DNA of 64,000 nucleotides from Oxytricha trifallax. Its lineage: Eukaryota > Ciliophora > Spirotrichea > Sporadotrichida > Oxytrichidae. Within the stretch, counting starts at the first letter, position 1. Every line of letters starts with the position of its first letter. Under the pieces are notes generated by a model. The model saw only the letters and a list, made by a program, of their open reading frames with translations, made no database searches and had not been told where the DNA came from. The position numbers were made by a program, and so were the translations under genes. Shown here piece by piece: positions 23,086 to 35,178 of the stretch. The stretch covers positions 1 through 64,000 of the forward strand of contig ARYC01000737.1 of the NCBI GenBank assembly GCA_000711775.1. The letters run 5' to 3'.

Positions 23086-23999
23086 TCCTTTTATATTTTA
23101 TCATTAGGTAAGTAAATTAGTTTAGATCTGTAAAAATGATATAGGATGTTGATAAATTCATAAGATGGCAGAGGAACTTACTCAAAAGATTTATGTTTAC
23201 TTTTGATATTACATTGATGATGATATTTATTATTTTTGATTTATGAATTAATTCAAAATTAAAAAAGGAATTAACAATATTTTTAATGAAATAGAGTTAA
23301 TATAAAGTGGATTTAAGATCATCAGATGTCTGAATTGATTTTGTGAAAGAAGTATGCACTTATTTAATTCATTTAGGTGACTCTAAAATAATCAAAGGGC
23401 TGTCCATATTATTCGTATAGTATAACAATAAGATATTTATACACAATTTATCTTATACTGACAAGATCATCGAATTAATATTCTATTTGAAGTTTGATTT
23501 CATATTTAACCATTTGCTTATATGCCTTGACAGAGTCTTCAAATAGGTTAATTTTTTTGCATACTTTACCGAGATTCTCAAAAGTTTGTATAATAATTTA
23601 CTAAGAAATTTTAATTTATTCATCGAACTTATAATATCTATTTAAGGAATAGTATTTTCATTTCATTCTAAATGTATCCTTAATTAGAAAACTTTGTCAT
23701 TAAAGTCTAAAAAATTATAGATTCTGCTAGGGATTTTTAGCACTTTTCAAGATTATGCAGATATCTTTATATTTAAGACTTCAGTAAAAGAATCTTTAAG
23801 TTAAGGAATTAGTTTTAGTTCTTATAATGCTCTGATTAGATCTAACTGAAGTTTAAAGTTAGTATAGTAAATCTTATACAGAGAGTAAGAATTCATTTCT
23901 GATTCATGATCATAAATAAGATTCTATATTTCATTAGAATTTAATTCATTATAAATATTCAAGTGTTTTATTGATTTTGCTTCGACTCATAAAAAGTCT

Positions 24000-25470
24000 G
24001 GATATTGAAGTCCATTCTTCACCGACGACGTCTGTTCCTGACTATTATTATTATTTTTTGAAGAATTTCATATAAACTCCATTAAGAAGAAAGATTATTA
24101 AATTTATAAAATGGAATTCAGCTGCAAAATTCTTTTGACAAAAATCATATCATAAAATACTAACATATCAAACCAGAATACAGAATTATTACTTATTTAA
24201 ATACTAAGCAGGCTTATTACCATATTTTTTTCTATTTAAAAATCACCATTTTATTTTTTAACATTTGCTTATTACATCTCTCATGATGTTTTAAAACCAT
24301 AATCTTTAACTTTGTTTTTAAAATTATGATAATTTTTAATTATAAAAATTCTATATTTATTACACCCCAACTCTACGTGACTTTATTAAAATCTTTTGGG
24401 GGGGCTGTTACCTACCTTATTCAAAAGTTTATTTACCCAATAAAATATGGAAGCTTTATCAATTTGTAGAATTCTTAATCACATTTATGAACAAATTTTA
24501 CTTTTTATAACATCTATTAACTCTATTATCTTAATAAGATTATGTATAATCATCCAAATTACATCAAATATAAGAGTTACCAATGTTTAATGAAATTAGG
24601 GATAGTTGAAACCTTGAAAATTAAATTTTATCTTAATATAGCGGGAAAAGGTTTTGTTTAATATTCGCTTTCTATAATTTTTGGCAAATGAAATACTTTT
24701 TTAAATTTTTGGGGAAAGAACTTATAAAATCTATGTGTTTACTTAGAAGGCTTATGAACTTGACAATATCTTTATTTCAGATTATTTTTTAACATTATTT
24801 TAATAAAAACTCATTGGAGAAGATAGTATTATAATTTCATGCTTATTGTGTATATTTTAAATGTATCATAAAGAAATTTGATTTCTTTTTTTTATTATAA
24901 TAAGGCGAGAATTTTTTTTATTAGCTAAACTCTTAATTAAAAGTTTAAATAATTGACAAACATTCAAGTATTTAATCATGCATAAGTTTTTTCATATATA
25001 AAATTAATAATTTACCAAATTTGCCTACCAAAACACTAATTCACAGCAGAATAATTATAAAAATTTTAATTTTAATTTCCAATCTCCTTAATTCTCATGT
25101 TTTATAAGGCTATTAATGCCATACTACTTATTCAATAGTTAAAAGCTCAAAATAAAATATAATGACAATTATATTATAATATGAATCCATTGAGATTCTC
25201 TGCTTATAGCTTGTCATTGAAAAGATTTATGATTGCTATTTATGATATTAATTAGGCATTTGGGGTAGTGGTATTGAATTATGTTAGAATTGATCAATAT
25301 TATTTATTATAAAGTTTTTGGGGCAATTTTTGATATTGATTAATAATGGTGAGGAATGGACGTCATCGGTGAGGAATGGACGTCACCGTGAGGAATGGAC
25401 GTCATCGGTGAAGAACGGACGTCACTGGTGTGGAATGGACGTCGTCGGTGAGGAATGGACGTCAATACCC
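24000..25470. mobile_element. Merlin-like non-autonomous element in a gene
   Basis: Left end GGATATTGAAGTCCATTC at 24000 is the inverse of the right end, which finishes GACGTCAATACCC at 25470. The element is bounded by perfect 8-bp direct repeats aaaagtct (23992-23999 and 25471-25478). The ends match those of 30875-32285 and 37081-38666 (GGGTRTTGAC type). No transposase is recognisable inside, only AT-rich DNA, so it probably depends on a Merlin transposase such as that at 1411-2187. It interrupts the TPR-like gene. Confidence 0.85.
25349..25464 (+). repeat. Subterminal tandem repeat, unit ggtgaggaatggacgtcatc
   Basis: Six copies of a 19-20-bp unit with a central GACGTC at the right end of the element at 24000-25470. 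Only about two inverted copies lie at the left end (24010-24040). The same design, terminal repeats extended by a GACGTC-containing array, occurs in 30875-32285. Confidence 0.9.
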
Positions 25471-26613
25471 AAAAGTCTTAACTTATACCAATTATCAATT
25501 TCGTCGTTTTAATTAATGACTTGTTAAACTTTTTCAAAACATTCTTCATACATTCGCAGTTTATAAAGAGCTATTGAATATTCTAGGTCAAGATATATAT
25601 TTCAAATTCTTATCACCTCATAACTTTTCCTCTATATTATAAATAATACAAAGAATATCAATTAGTTCTTAAATTTGTTGATATTTTAAAAGAACTGAAT
25701 CTACTCCATTTTAGTCAATAACTTTTAGAAATTTAATCTTAATTTTAAGAAGTAAGATATGGTTTAAGTTCGCTCCTTGATACAATTATTGTATATACAG
25801 CTTATCAATAAGAGCTAAAGTAGTTTCCATTTTGCCGATCATAAGAGAGGATTTAATTTGTGAAAGCATTGACTCTTTTTCTATTTCATTTTTAGATATT
25901 TTTTTATTAAAAAAATTTCCTATCAAGTAGAGTTAAAGAAGTTTAATTTTCTGATCATTTATCGAATTAAACGAATAACATTGCTTTAATATATATTTCA
26001 GTTTGTTTTCTATTAAGGTTAAATTTTCTTTAAAAGTAAAAGTCTATTAAATTTCCTTTAAGTAATATTTTGCTTGATAACCATTTCAATACATCTGTCA
26101 GATATGTATGACTTGTAAGTCTCTGCAATTTGATCTATTTATTGAAGATATTTTTTTATTCTTTTAATTAAAGCATTTTAATAAAAATTTATGGGAGTCT
26201 ACATCATTATTTAATTGTTAAGGAGAACATTCAGTTTAAGAAATAAGTGCAAGCTTGAGCGCTTTATCTTGATAAATAAATTAAAACAAATTAAATTAAA
26301 AATATATGATTTTAAATTCACTTATTATTATTAAATGCTTTCTCCAAATTGTCTTATTTCAATTCAAATTAACTAAGAACAAAATATGTTCTGACAGAAA
26401 ACCCCTACCTACCCCTCCGCTCAGCAGAGGCCCCTCCCCTTGAGATTTGACCTCTTCCCTCCTCAACCGATACACCCCCTCATTTAATTGTATATTTTAT
26501 TCATAATTTTATTAAAATTAAATTTCTTGCCCTGCATGCCACTTTTACTAAAAATCATAAGAATTATTTATTGAAGAATTTAAGAATTATAAATATAATA
26601 TACATTGAATAAA

Positions 26614-27638
26614 ATGAATTAACTTAAATACAACAGAATTAGTGAAAAATTTAGAGCTAAATATTTTTACTCTAATACAATAATTTTGATCCTTAATAAG
26701 CCTAGTTCACTTGCTTTACTTATTAATAAATTGGGAAAATATTTGGTTTTAGCCAAAAATTGATTCGAAAAGTGTGTATTAATTATAATAGCAAACCCAA
26801 TCAGAGTAAAAATAAAAAAAGAGAACTCTAATTTTAACAATTGAGCATTTTAAACTATTTGGTACACAAGACTACTTTAACTGATCTTAAATTATATTCA
26901 ATAGCTGATCGCGCAAGAATTAGTCATCGTAAATTTCCAGATAAAAAAATCTAGACATCAAGTTTAAGAAATCTTTACCTCTTCAATGGTGTCAAATATA
27001 AATAAGAGAATTCGATATATAAGCATCCAAATTCTAAAATTACTTAAATTAAAGTTTAATAACTTCAGCAATACTCTTAGATAATATAAGCTTATTAGCC
27101 ACAGGAAATTCTAATATATTTTGGTGAGACTATTTTTAAACCACACGCTATTTCTATAAAATCCTTGGCAGGTCCTTACTCTTATCAAGATATTTAAAAA
27201 GAAGGTATAAATATTTCAACTTTGGATTCATTGGTTTTTATTTCAGGTCAATAAAGACTTTTAGGATTTGTTGATAAAAGAAAAATCAATTAAAATTTCA
27301 GATTTAATGCTTGGGCTATAAATTATAGAATCATAATTTAGGGGTTAAAAGTAATTATATTCGTGGATAATTTACGTGCCCATTATAATAGAGCATTTAA
27401 AAAAAGAACTATTTATAATGGTTGGAAATTTATCATTAACTCTCCTTACTCCTTATAGTTTAACTGCATTGAATACTTTTTTTTAAAGAAAATAAATTTA
27501 CTTATAAAAGAAACGTTATTGAAAGGAGCTTTAAATGAACGCAATTATAAATATTAAGCAAGAAGATTGCTAAAAACAGAATAAAGGCTCATAATAAAAT
27601 GCATTATTAAATTACAGTAATATAAGAAGATTGATTGA
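26614..27638 (+). CDS. DDE transposase of the IS630/Tc1-mariner superfamily
   Basis: One frame is open from 26665 to TGA 27636-27638 (324 codons) with TAA/TAG as Gln. N-terminal DNA-binding part: FTYQQIGKIFGFSQKLIRKV (helix-turn-helix), then SIADRARISHRKFPDKKI, typical of the linker before the catalytic domain. Catalytic motifs: NISTLDSLVFISGQQRLLGF (first Asp), VIIFVDNLRAHYN (second Asp), INSPYSLQFNCIEYFFLKKI (P-Y-x-x-x-x-N-x-I-E glutamate). No Met lies early in this frame. An ATG at 26614 in another frame begins MNQLKYNRISEKFRAKYF, so one frame change near 26690 or an upstream start is implied. It is related to, but clearly different from, the TBE transposase at 47-48 kb. Confidence 0.8.
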
Positions 27639-27739
27639 GTTTGAATTATTTTTAATTAATTTTAGATAAATTATCATATATTAAAAATTCTTTGTTTTTG
27701 AGAAGTAGAATTAATGTTCCATATCTTTTTCCCCTCTTT

Positions 27740-28440
27740 TTGTTCCTCTAAATTATAATTTTTGTTGTTTACAGAATCTGAATAAGAAAATGTTCATTTC
27801 GTTAAATTTTTTTTTTCACACTTCTAATTGTTGATCTTAGCTTAAGGAGAGATAGAGCTCTGCCTTTACGCTTTATATTAAATTTGATAAACTTATATTT
27901 TCATACTTGAGATAGTAGGGTTTTTCTAGAGCTACTCTAAGAACTAATTGCTTATTAAAATTTGTTTTTGTCCCCTGTTAATTGCGTTTCAGAAATCCTT
28001 TTTTATTATTGGTCTTAGACCATCCTCTGTTAATAATAGTGTCTAAGAGTGCCTATAATTCCAAAGAAAAAATTTAGATCAGGCAGTTCATTTGCATCAT
28101 CATATGTATTTAGGTACTGCTTGAGATTCTCATCCTCTTTTACTTCATCCTATACTTTTTTAGACTAAGTTCTGAGAAAAAGGTGACATTAATCCAAATA
28201 ATTTCATTTGATTTTATCAAAATTTTGGTCCCCTTTAAAACATCTATAAGAAATCTCAATGTACATTGCTTATATGGAGGCAAGAACATATCGTTCGTTA
28301 ATGTGTAAAAATTTATAGCTTACATTAGAATTTTAGATAATTAAACAAGTCAAATTTGCTGCTTTATTGACCTTCCAACTATCGTGACTGAATTTTTGTA
28401 TTTATTTATGTGCTGTTTTTAATATTTTAGGTAATTTCCA
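27740..28440 (-). CDS. Hypothetical protein within the candidate transposon
   Basis: Minus-strand frames give protein-like text from about 28440: CTLRFLIDVLKGTKILIKSN near 28265, then DEVKEDENLKQYLNTYDDAN, ELPDLNFFFGIIGTLRHYYQ, RMVQDQQQKRISETQLTGDK, and further pieces (VALEKPYYLKYENISLSNLI). At least two frame changes. It is transcribed toward the transposase gene. No domain recognised. Confidence 0.4.
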
Positions 28441-28989
28441 CTTGTTTATTAATTATTTCCTTTTATTAATTATTAATTAATTTTAACCTTCACATTTCTC
28501 TCAAAAAGCATTAATCCTCATCTTTTAGCTTTTTTTATTGCCTATAAATTCGGTAGAGATGCAAAAAAATTGTTTGCTTTAATTCTTGAAGTATATTACC
28601 TAGTTGCTAGTGTTTATTGATTAATGATTTCTAATTTATGTATTTATGATTATATTAGGTACGCAATTTTTGATAATTATGTTCCTTAATAAAACATTAA
28701 TATCCCTAGGGACGTCCCCAGGGACATTTTGAAAGGGGTTTCGAGGTTTAAAACTTTGGTGCTCTGGGTTTGTGGTATTGTAAGTTATTAAATTGCAAAT
28801 GAATTTTAGTTTTAATATTATTACTAAAATTTAAGTTCCCTGACTAATATTTTCATATTTAATATTAAAAATGAGATTAGCAATAAAGACTAAGAATATT
28901 ATAAAAATTGTAAATATTAAGATTTTAATAATTTAAGTTATTAAATAGTAAATTGAACGCAAAAATGAAGAATCAGATATAGTTGTTCA

Positions 28990-30476
28990 TCATTGAGTAG
29001 CATCAACTCAAGGGATAAAAGTGAATCTACCATCATTGAATTTTCTAATATCTCTAATGAAAACGATAATAACCTAATTCTTCATACTTACTTCATAGAG
29101 AGACTTGAACAATCCTAAAAGGACAGTGTATAAATTATGAAAGCAAGAAAAATTCAGTCAAACCTCAATCAATCTCAAGTCACACTTGCACTATTTGTGA
29201 CAAAGTCTTAACTAAGAAATAATACACACGACATATAAAAACACATTCTAGAAAACAGGGAAGTTTTGCTCATTTGAAAAACAAAAATGGTTACTCTTTC
29301 AAGGTTTGCCAATAGAATTTTTAGGTCGGTACCCAACTACACAATTGAAAAAGCACCTAATTACTCACTCTGATTCTGAGATTCTAAAACCGGTAATGCT
29401 CCGTTAGTATTTATTTGCTTATTTCTTATTTAAAAATACTTTTTTAGCTTATTCAGCAATTAAAGGATTTAAGACTTAAAAATAAAAATCCTAGAAAATA
29501 TAAGAGCTTGACTCTGATGAAAATGAAGGATAAAATTTGAAAGAGGGACTTAATTAAAATCAACTTATAATTATTAACGAATAACAAATTGAGGACCAAA
29601 GAATTCAATCTTAATTAAGCACTACAAGAAATCAAAATGTTATAAAAGCTTTAAAAGGTCTAGTACCTAATCAACTGTCTAAAAACTAAAATTTTGAATA
29701 AATCGTTTCACTAACGAAATCATTAAACAATTAGCTGATTGACTCAATTGAAGAATTGATTGAGAAGAGACCATCTCTTGGTTTCAATCATTTGGCCAGA
29801 CATTAAATTATAAACTTAAAGCAAGATGGGTTAGGTCGAGAAAGAATTCAATTAGACATCTAATGGTTACTAAAATTTGAATTAAAAAAACCAAGCAGGT
29901 TGACTAAATAACGAACGTTTATTAGTCCCTCATATTTACTCATTTGGCTTAGTTGGTACGAATTTACTTTAGGAGATTTACTTAATCTTCAACATAGAAG
30001 ACAAGTAACGTGGAGGGAAAAGCATTATTAGTGCAGCTATTGCAGTGAGCCAATTACACAATGATAAAGTTTTTGATCTGTATTTAAAACCATAAAACAT
30101 TAAAATTAATCTAGACAATAGCACTTACAGTACTCTAAGCAATTTTTCAAGAGTTCAAATTTAAGGGGACTTTACAATAAACTGTGACTCAAATTTATGT
30201 CAGTATATTTGTGGCTCAAACTAATTTCAATAAATCACTGCTGAGCCTTGGAGAGACAACTATTCTCTACTTGTAATAATTTTACATTAGTTAGCTGGAG
30301 ATAAATTTCAAAGCGTGTTTGAGAATAAAAAATCAATATAAGATCTAACAAATGAGCTATTTCAAAAAGAAGAAATGAAAAATTTTAATGAAGTTTTCAC
30401 TGGTGCCACAAACTTGATCCCAACAGCAAACGAAATCACAAACATTTTATAAAAACATCAAAATTAATTCTTATGA
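28990..30476 (+). CDS. C2H2 zinc-finger protein, long, with frame changes
   Basis: An N-terminal Ser/Glu-rich part (SRDKSESTIIEFSNISNEND) precedes a classical finger CTICDKVLTKKQYTRHIKTH (C-x2-C-x12-H-x4-H) and a second half-finger TQLKKHLITH in a shifted frame. A candidate intron lies at about 29405-29446. Then comes a long open frame (29448-30063: KGFKTQKQKSQKIQELDSDE, LIDSIEELIEKRPSLGFNHL, QLDIQWLLKFELKKPSRLTK), one shift near 30010, and a final frame (GKSIISAAIAVSQLHNDKVF, ITAEPWRDNYSLLVIILHQL, EEMKNFNEVFTGATNLIP) to TGA 30474-30476. The body is unknown. Position next to a transposase suggests transposon cargo; TBE elements also carry a zinc-finger ORF. Confidence 0.55.
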
Positions 30477-30477
30477 A

Positions 30478-32490
30478 TATATACTTTGTTATGTTTCACT
30501 ACTTCCTTCGACTATTTTGTAAACATTCTGCAAACATAAACTTTATTTAAATTTTATTCATAACTTAAATAATTTGCATTAGACAAAATATTGAGAGTTA
30601 ATATAATAATTTTCCCAATTATTTTTCTTCTCTTCATTTATTTATAAATTTAAAAAATCATTAATTTTATTTGATTAGTTGTTTATAAATCTTATTTTAT
30701 TTTTATCTATTTTTAATGTTATTTTAAATAAGAAAGTTTATGCAACTATCTCAAAGACTATAATAAATAAAATAAGATTTATAAACAACTAATCAAATAA
30801 AATAAAGTTAATTTTTTTAGATTTTATAATTAAATGAAGAGAAGAAAAATAATTGAGAAAAATATTATATTAACGGGTATTGACGTCACCAAGTCACAGA
30901 TGACGTCCGGAGGTCACAGGTGACGTCAGGAGGTCACACTGACGTCTGCAGGTCACAGGTGACGTCAGGAGGTCACACTGTCGTCAGGAGGTCACAGGTG
31001 ACGTCAGGAAGTCACAGGTGACGTCTGTAGGTCACAGGTGACGTCAGGAGGTCACATTATAAAAAATATGAAATTTTTTGTTATAACTGTGTGAACCACT
31101 ATATTAAAATTCTTCTAGAATCTTTTCTAGGAAATCACTAGGGGTGTAACCCCTAGTGAACCAAGTCATAAAGGGTAGAACCTCTTGTTCAGAACCAATG
31201 CGAAACAAATAATAGAAGGGGTTAAGAGGGAGCCATCCCCCCCTAGAGGTGCGGTGGCAAAATCCATTAAGAAACTTATAAAATTTTATATAAAATTATT
31301 GGTATTCGTTTATATTTGATCGTAAATAAATAAATATTAGTAATTATTATTTCGCAAATATGAATATAGATTGGATATACTCATAAACTTGAATGTTTTT
31401 TTACATTTTTAAGATTTCTTCGCTACTATGCTTCGTATTAAAAATCTATTATTATGTCTGGTAAGCAGGTCATCATGTTCTATACATGAGTGACTCAAAA
31501 ATTAAGTACTGCTCAAACTCCTTAAATTATAATTTAGTGTATCATATCTCGTACAAACTTTCCATTAAAATTGTGAACATGGTCTTTCATTATTCATGTC
31601 TAATTTTCCCCATTTTATCTCAACATACGATTGCAAGTCGTTAGTATCCTTTCCTGTTTTATGCTATATCTTAAATATCTAGTTTTTCTAGAGTTATCTT
31701 TTTCTGTTTTCTCTGTAAAATCTTCCATCTTGATGTCAATTATTCGATTAACCTTACTACCTTTAATTATCTATAAAATTTGTTTCAGGATGAGTAAGCA
31801 AAATTCGAAGTAGAGTGGGTCCATTAGGTTTCATCAATCAAATAAAAAAAAATAATTATCATAAATATTTTTTAGAAACATTGCCTCCGAATCTCTAGAG
31901 GTGCTAGCGTGCTACTGATCCCTATTTTTATTTTTTTTATTTTATGCGAATAAGGGGTTTTACTCCTTGAGACACCGAATAACCAGGAGTGCACCCAGAA
32001 GACTCTAATGGAAAAGTACCAACAGAATCTTTTATAGTGCTTTTCACATCTATTACATATAAATTTCCATATTTATCATAATGTGACCTCCTGACGTCAT
32101 CTGTGAACTCCAGACGTCATCTGTGACCTCCTGACGACACCTGTGACTGGAGGACGTCACCTGTGACTTCCTGACGACACCTGTGACTGGAGGACGTCAC
32201 CCTGTGACCTGCAGACGTCAGTGTGACCTCCTGACGTCATCTGTGACCTCCTGACGTCATCTGTGACCTCCTGACGTCAATACCCATATTAACTCTCAAT
32301 ATTTTGTCAAATGGAAATAATTTAAGTTATGAAAAAATTTAAATAAAGTTTATGTTTGCCAATAAAAATAATATTATTACTAACGATAATCAAAAAGTAA
32401 TGTTATTATAATTATTTCACTATAGGAGCATATTTACATATTAGTAAAAGGCAGTAGTGAAACCTAAAAAAAGTATATATTATAGAAATA
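30478..32490. repeat. Foldback element interrupted by a Merlin-like element
   Basis: The left arm, about 30478-30715, pairs with 30770-30874 and, beyond the insert at 30875-32285, with 32286-32490 (for example gcaaacataaactttatttaa and its inverse near 32345, gttagggttt-type AT text elsewhere). Without the insert the foldback would be about 0.6 kb with a spacer near 30716-30768. The insertion therefore postdates the foldback. Arms are imperfect in the outer part. Confidence 0.75.
30875..32285. mobile_element. Merlin-like element with GACGTC arrays
   Basis: Starts GGGTATTGACGTCACC and ends with GACGTCAATACCC. It is flanked by perfect 8-bp repeats atattaac (30867-30874 and 32286-32293). Both ends carry about nine to ten copies of a 20-bp unit containing caggtgacgtcaggaggt. 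Inside the arrays lie GC-rich blocks (31140-31260 and 31890-32020), like the autonomous element at 838-2488. The interior (31300-31850) has no recognisable transposase; minus-strand frames are broken. Non-autonomous or decayed. Confidence 0.88.
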
Positions 32491-32666
32491 GCTGTATGCA
32501 GGGAAAGAAAATTATTTTTATAAAAATTATGAATTAAAAAATACAATTAAGTAAGGGGGTATCGGTTGAGGAGGGAGAAGGTCTAATTTTACGGGGGAAG
32601 ATTTCGGTTGAGAGTGGATCGAGAAAAAGAGAGATAAGAACATATATGCTTGTTGTAGTTTATTTA

Positions 32667-34860
32667 AGTAATAGTTGAATTTACATGAACAAACTTTATT
32701 TAAATTACATAGATAGATCTTAGACTGTTTCAAAAGTGTATTACATTAATTTTCTTGCTTTAAATTATTAACTAGAACTGAGTATCCAAATGGGATTGTT
32801 ATAGAATTAAAATTATTTCATTCTTCTCTATGATGATGAAGCTTCATTGTATTTTTGTGCACCGATGTCTTTTTCATTTATGTTTAACTTCTCATTAAGG
32901 ATCTTTCACAGATCTTAACTATACAAACGAAATATACTTTTCTTTTATACTTTGCAAAGTTTGATGAAGAATACACTTATTTACATTAAAATGGCAACAC
33001 GATCTAGTATGATTGTTTATTTTCTTTTCATCACAAAACACCTTATAACTAACAAGGGTTATAAAATATACTGAAGAAAGAAATAAAGGTTTTAAGAAAA
33101 TCGTTCTTTAATTTCCAATACATATTTAAGTCTCTATTTGGAGATAATTGAGATGCATTTCGTTGACAAAAATGACAATGCGAGACTATCTTGATGACAA
33201 AGAGCAATAGTAGCATAATTAAAATGGATGGATATAGGCATTCTAAGAAGTTATGAGCAAAGGGAAATAATGCAGAGAATCTTAATTTAATTAAGCTCAG
33301 CAATTTATTTTAGCTGGAACTTAGCCAAAGTCTTGAAATTCTTCTTTGAAAGTATTCATATAACTAAAAAAAGAGACATAAATATCGATTTGCTAAGTTG
33401 AAATTTTAATTTGGAACAATTAAAATTCTATTAATGCATTTCATATAGTGCATTTAAAGTATCATAAAATATGAAGTGGCTAACTCTTAACATGAATTTT
33501 ATAGTCATTTATATACTATACTTTTGAAACAAAGTTTTCTATTCTATAATTATACATTGATCACCTTTATTATTATGTTTATTATTTATATGAATCAAAC
33601 TTTTCAAAGTACTTCACTAACTAGTGCAATGGGTATTTCTCGCTTGGAAAGAAAAGTTTTGATAAAATTTTACCTTAAATAGCTCGCCCTTCGCTTAGTT
33701 AAAACATCTCATAGTAATACAAGATAAAAAGCTTACTCTTGGATGATCCTTTGTGATAGTAACATATTAATCACAAAGGATCATCCAAGAGTAAGCTTTT
33801 TATCTTGTATTACTATGAGATGTTTTAACTAAGCGAAGGGCGAGCTATTTAAGGTAAAATTTTATCAAAACTTTTCTTTCCAAGCGAGAAATACCCATTG
33901 CACTAGTTAGTGAAGTACTTTGAAAAGTTTGATTCATATAAATAATAAACATAATAATAAAGGTGATCAATGTATAATTATAGAATAGAAAACTTTGTTT
34001 CAAAAGTATAGTATATAAATGACTATAAAATTCATGTTAAGAGTTAGCCACTTCATATTTTATGATACTTTAAATGCACTATATGAAATGCATTAATAGA
34101 ATTTTAATTGTTCCAAATTAAAATTTCAACTTAGCAAATCGATATTTATGTCTCTTTTTTTAGTTATATGAATACTTTCAAAGAAGAATTTCAAGACTTT
34201 GGCTAAGTTCCAGCTAAAATAAATTGCTGAGCTTAATTAAATTAAGATTCTCTGCATTATTTCCCTTTGCTCATAACTTCTTAGAATGCCTATATCCATC
34301 CATTTTAATTATGCTACTATTGCTCTTTGTCATCAAGATAGTCTCGCATTGTCATTTTTGTCAACGAAATGCATCTCAATTATCTCCAAATAGAGACTTA
34401 AATATGTATTGGAAATTAAAGAACGATTTTCTTAAAACCTTTATTTCTTTCTTCAGTATATTTTATAACCCTTGTTAGTTATAAGGTGTTTTGTGATGAA
34501 AAGAAAATAAACAATCATACTAGATCGTGTTGCCATTTTAATGTAAATAAGTGTATTCTTCATCAAACTTTGCAAAGTATAAAAGAAAAGTATATTTCGT
34601 TTGTATAGTTAAGATCTGTGAAAGATCCTTAATGAGAAGTTAAACATAAATGAAAAAGACATCGGTGCACAAAAATACAATGAAGCTTCATCATCATAGA
34701 GAAGAATGAAATAATTTTAATTCTATAACAATCCCATTTGGATACTCAGTTCTAGTTAATAATTTAAAGCAAGAAAATTAATGTAATACACTTTTGAAAC
34801 AGTCTAAGATCTATCTATGTAATTTAAATAAAGTTTGTTCATGTAAATTCAACTATTACT
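32667..34860. repeat. Giant palindrome: two 1.09-kb repeat copies head to head
   Basis: Arms 32667-33757 and 33770-34860 are inverse copies around a 12-bp centre (position pairs sum to 67527). An identical 84-codon frame appears in both arms (33049-33303 minus, 34224-34478 plus), showing near-perfect identity over at least that stretch. Each arm is a copy of the 1.1-kb repeat seen at 1-650 and 735-3494. The 84-codon frame is not conserved as protein in those copies, so I do not call it a gene. Arms this similar imply recent origin or gene conversion. Confidence 0.93.
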
Positions 34861-35178
34861 CCCAAAAAAACTGCAGTAAATATATTCAATAATTTAAGAT
34901 ATAATAATAAGCGAACAGATATTTAAATCTTTGGAGATTAAAAGAATTAAGTCTCATTCAAATCGAAGTATAAAAATATTATTGTCTTTGTATTTCTATA
35001 ACAATATGTTCATCATGATATTAAAATATAATTGGGTTTTTCGCAATGTACAATAAATTTATTTACTAAAAATAAGTTAATATTTAAAATGAACATTAAA
35101 AATAAATATTTAAATTTTTTGGAACCTTTGAGTAAGCTACTTGATTTAGATTTATCAAGCCTATATAATGTTGCTAGA

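Larger units (their letters stand above)
23322..26270 (-). pseudogene. TPR-like protein gene split by a transposon
   Basis: Minus-strand coding sequence runs from about 26270: DKALKLALISQTECSPQQLN, KYLQQIDQIAETYKSYISDR, NEIEKESMLSQIKSSLMIGK, METTLALIDKLYIQQLYQGA and LEYSIALYKLRMYEECFEKV, up to NDEIDNWYKLRL at 25480. There the 1471-bp element at 24000-25470 intervenes. Beyond it the gene resumes near 23990: NELNSNEIQNLIYDHESEMN, SLYKIYYTNFKLQLDLIRAL and TFENLGKVCKKINLFEDSVK, stopping at TGA 23324-23322. The helix-turn-helix spacing with LGK, A-x-K and Y pairs resembles tetratricopeptide repeats. Several single-base frame changes occur as well, so either a decayed gene or a precursor needing processing. 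Confidence 0.6.
26393..32640. mobile_element. Candidate Tc1/IS630-type transposon, about 6.2 kb, with nested insertions
   Basis: A 57-bp segment at 26447-26503 is repeated in inverse orientation at 32531-32588; both read atcggttgaggaggga on the minus or plus strand respectively. Next to the left copy is an open DDE transposase frame (26614-27638); the interval also holds a minus-strand gene, a zinc-finger gene and a foldback that itself carries a Merlin-like insert. This looks like a transposon with its cargo. The exact ends and target duplication are not resolved (Tc1-type elements duplicate TA), so the limits are approximate. The two inverse segments could instead be unrelated copies of a dispersed repeat. 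Confidence 0.45.

Noticed and set aside
23992-24040. gacgtc/ggtgaa text first read as coding sequence of the TPR-like gene
   Set aside because: It is the left terminus of the element at 24000-25470, as shown by the inverse right end and the duplicated aaaagtct.
25340-25470. Regularly spaced repeats as a CRISPR-like array
   Set aside because: Units are contiguous without spacers and lie at a transposon terminus in a eukaryotic genome.
31631-31813. 60-codon hydrophobic ORF in the Merlin-like element
   Set aside because: AT-driven Leu/Ile/Phe composition, no relation to a transposase, no context.
33049-34478. Two identical 84-codon ORFs in opposite orientation as a conserved gene pair
   Set aside because: They are the same frame in the two arms of a palindrome, and the related repeat copies at 0-3.5 kb do not conserve the frame.
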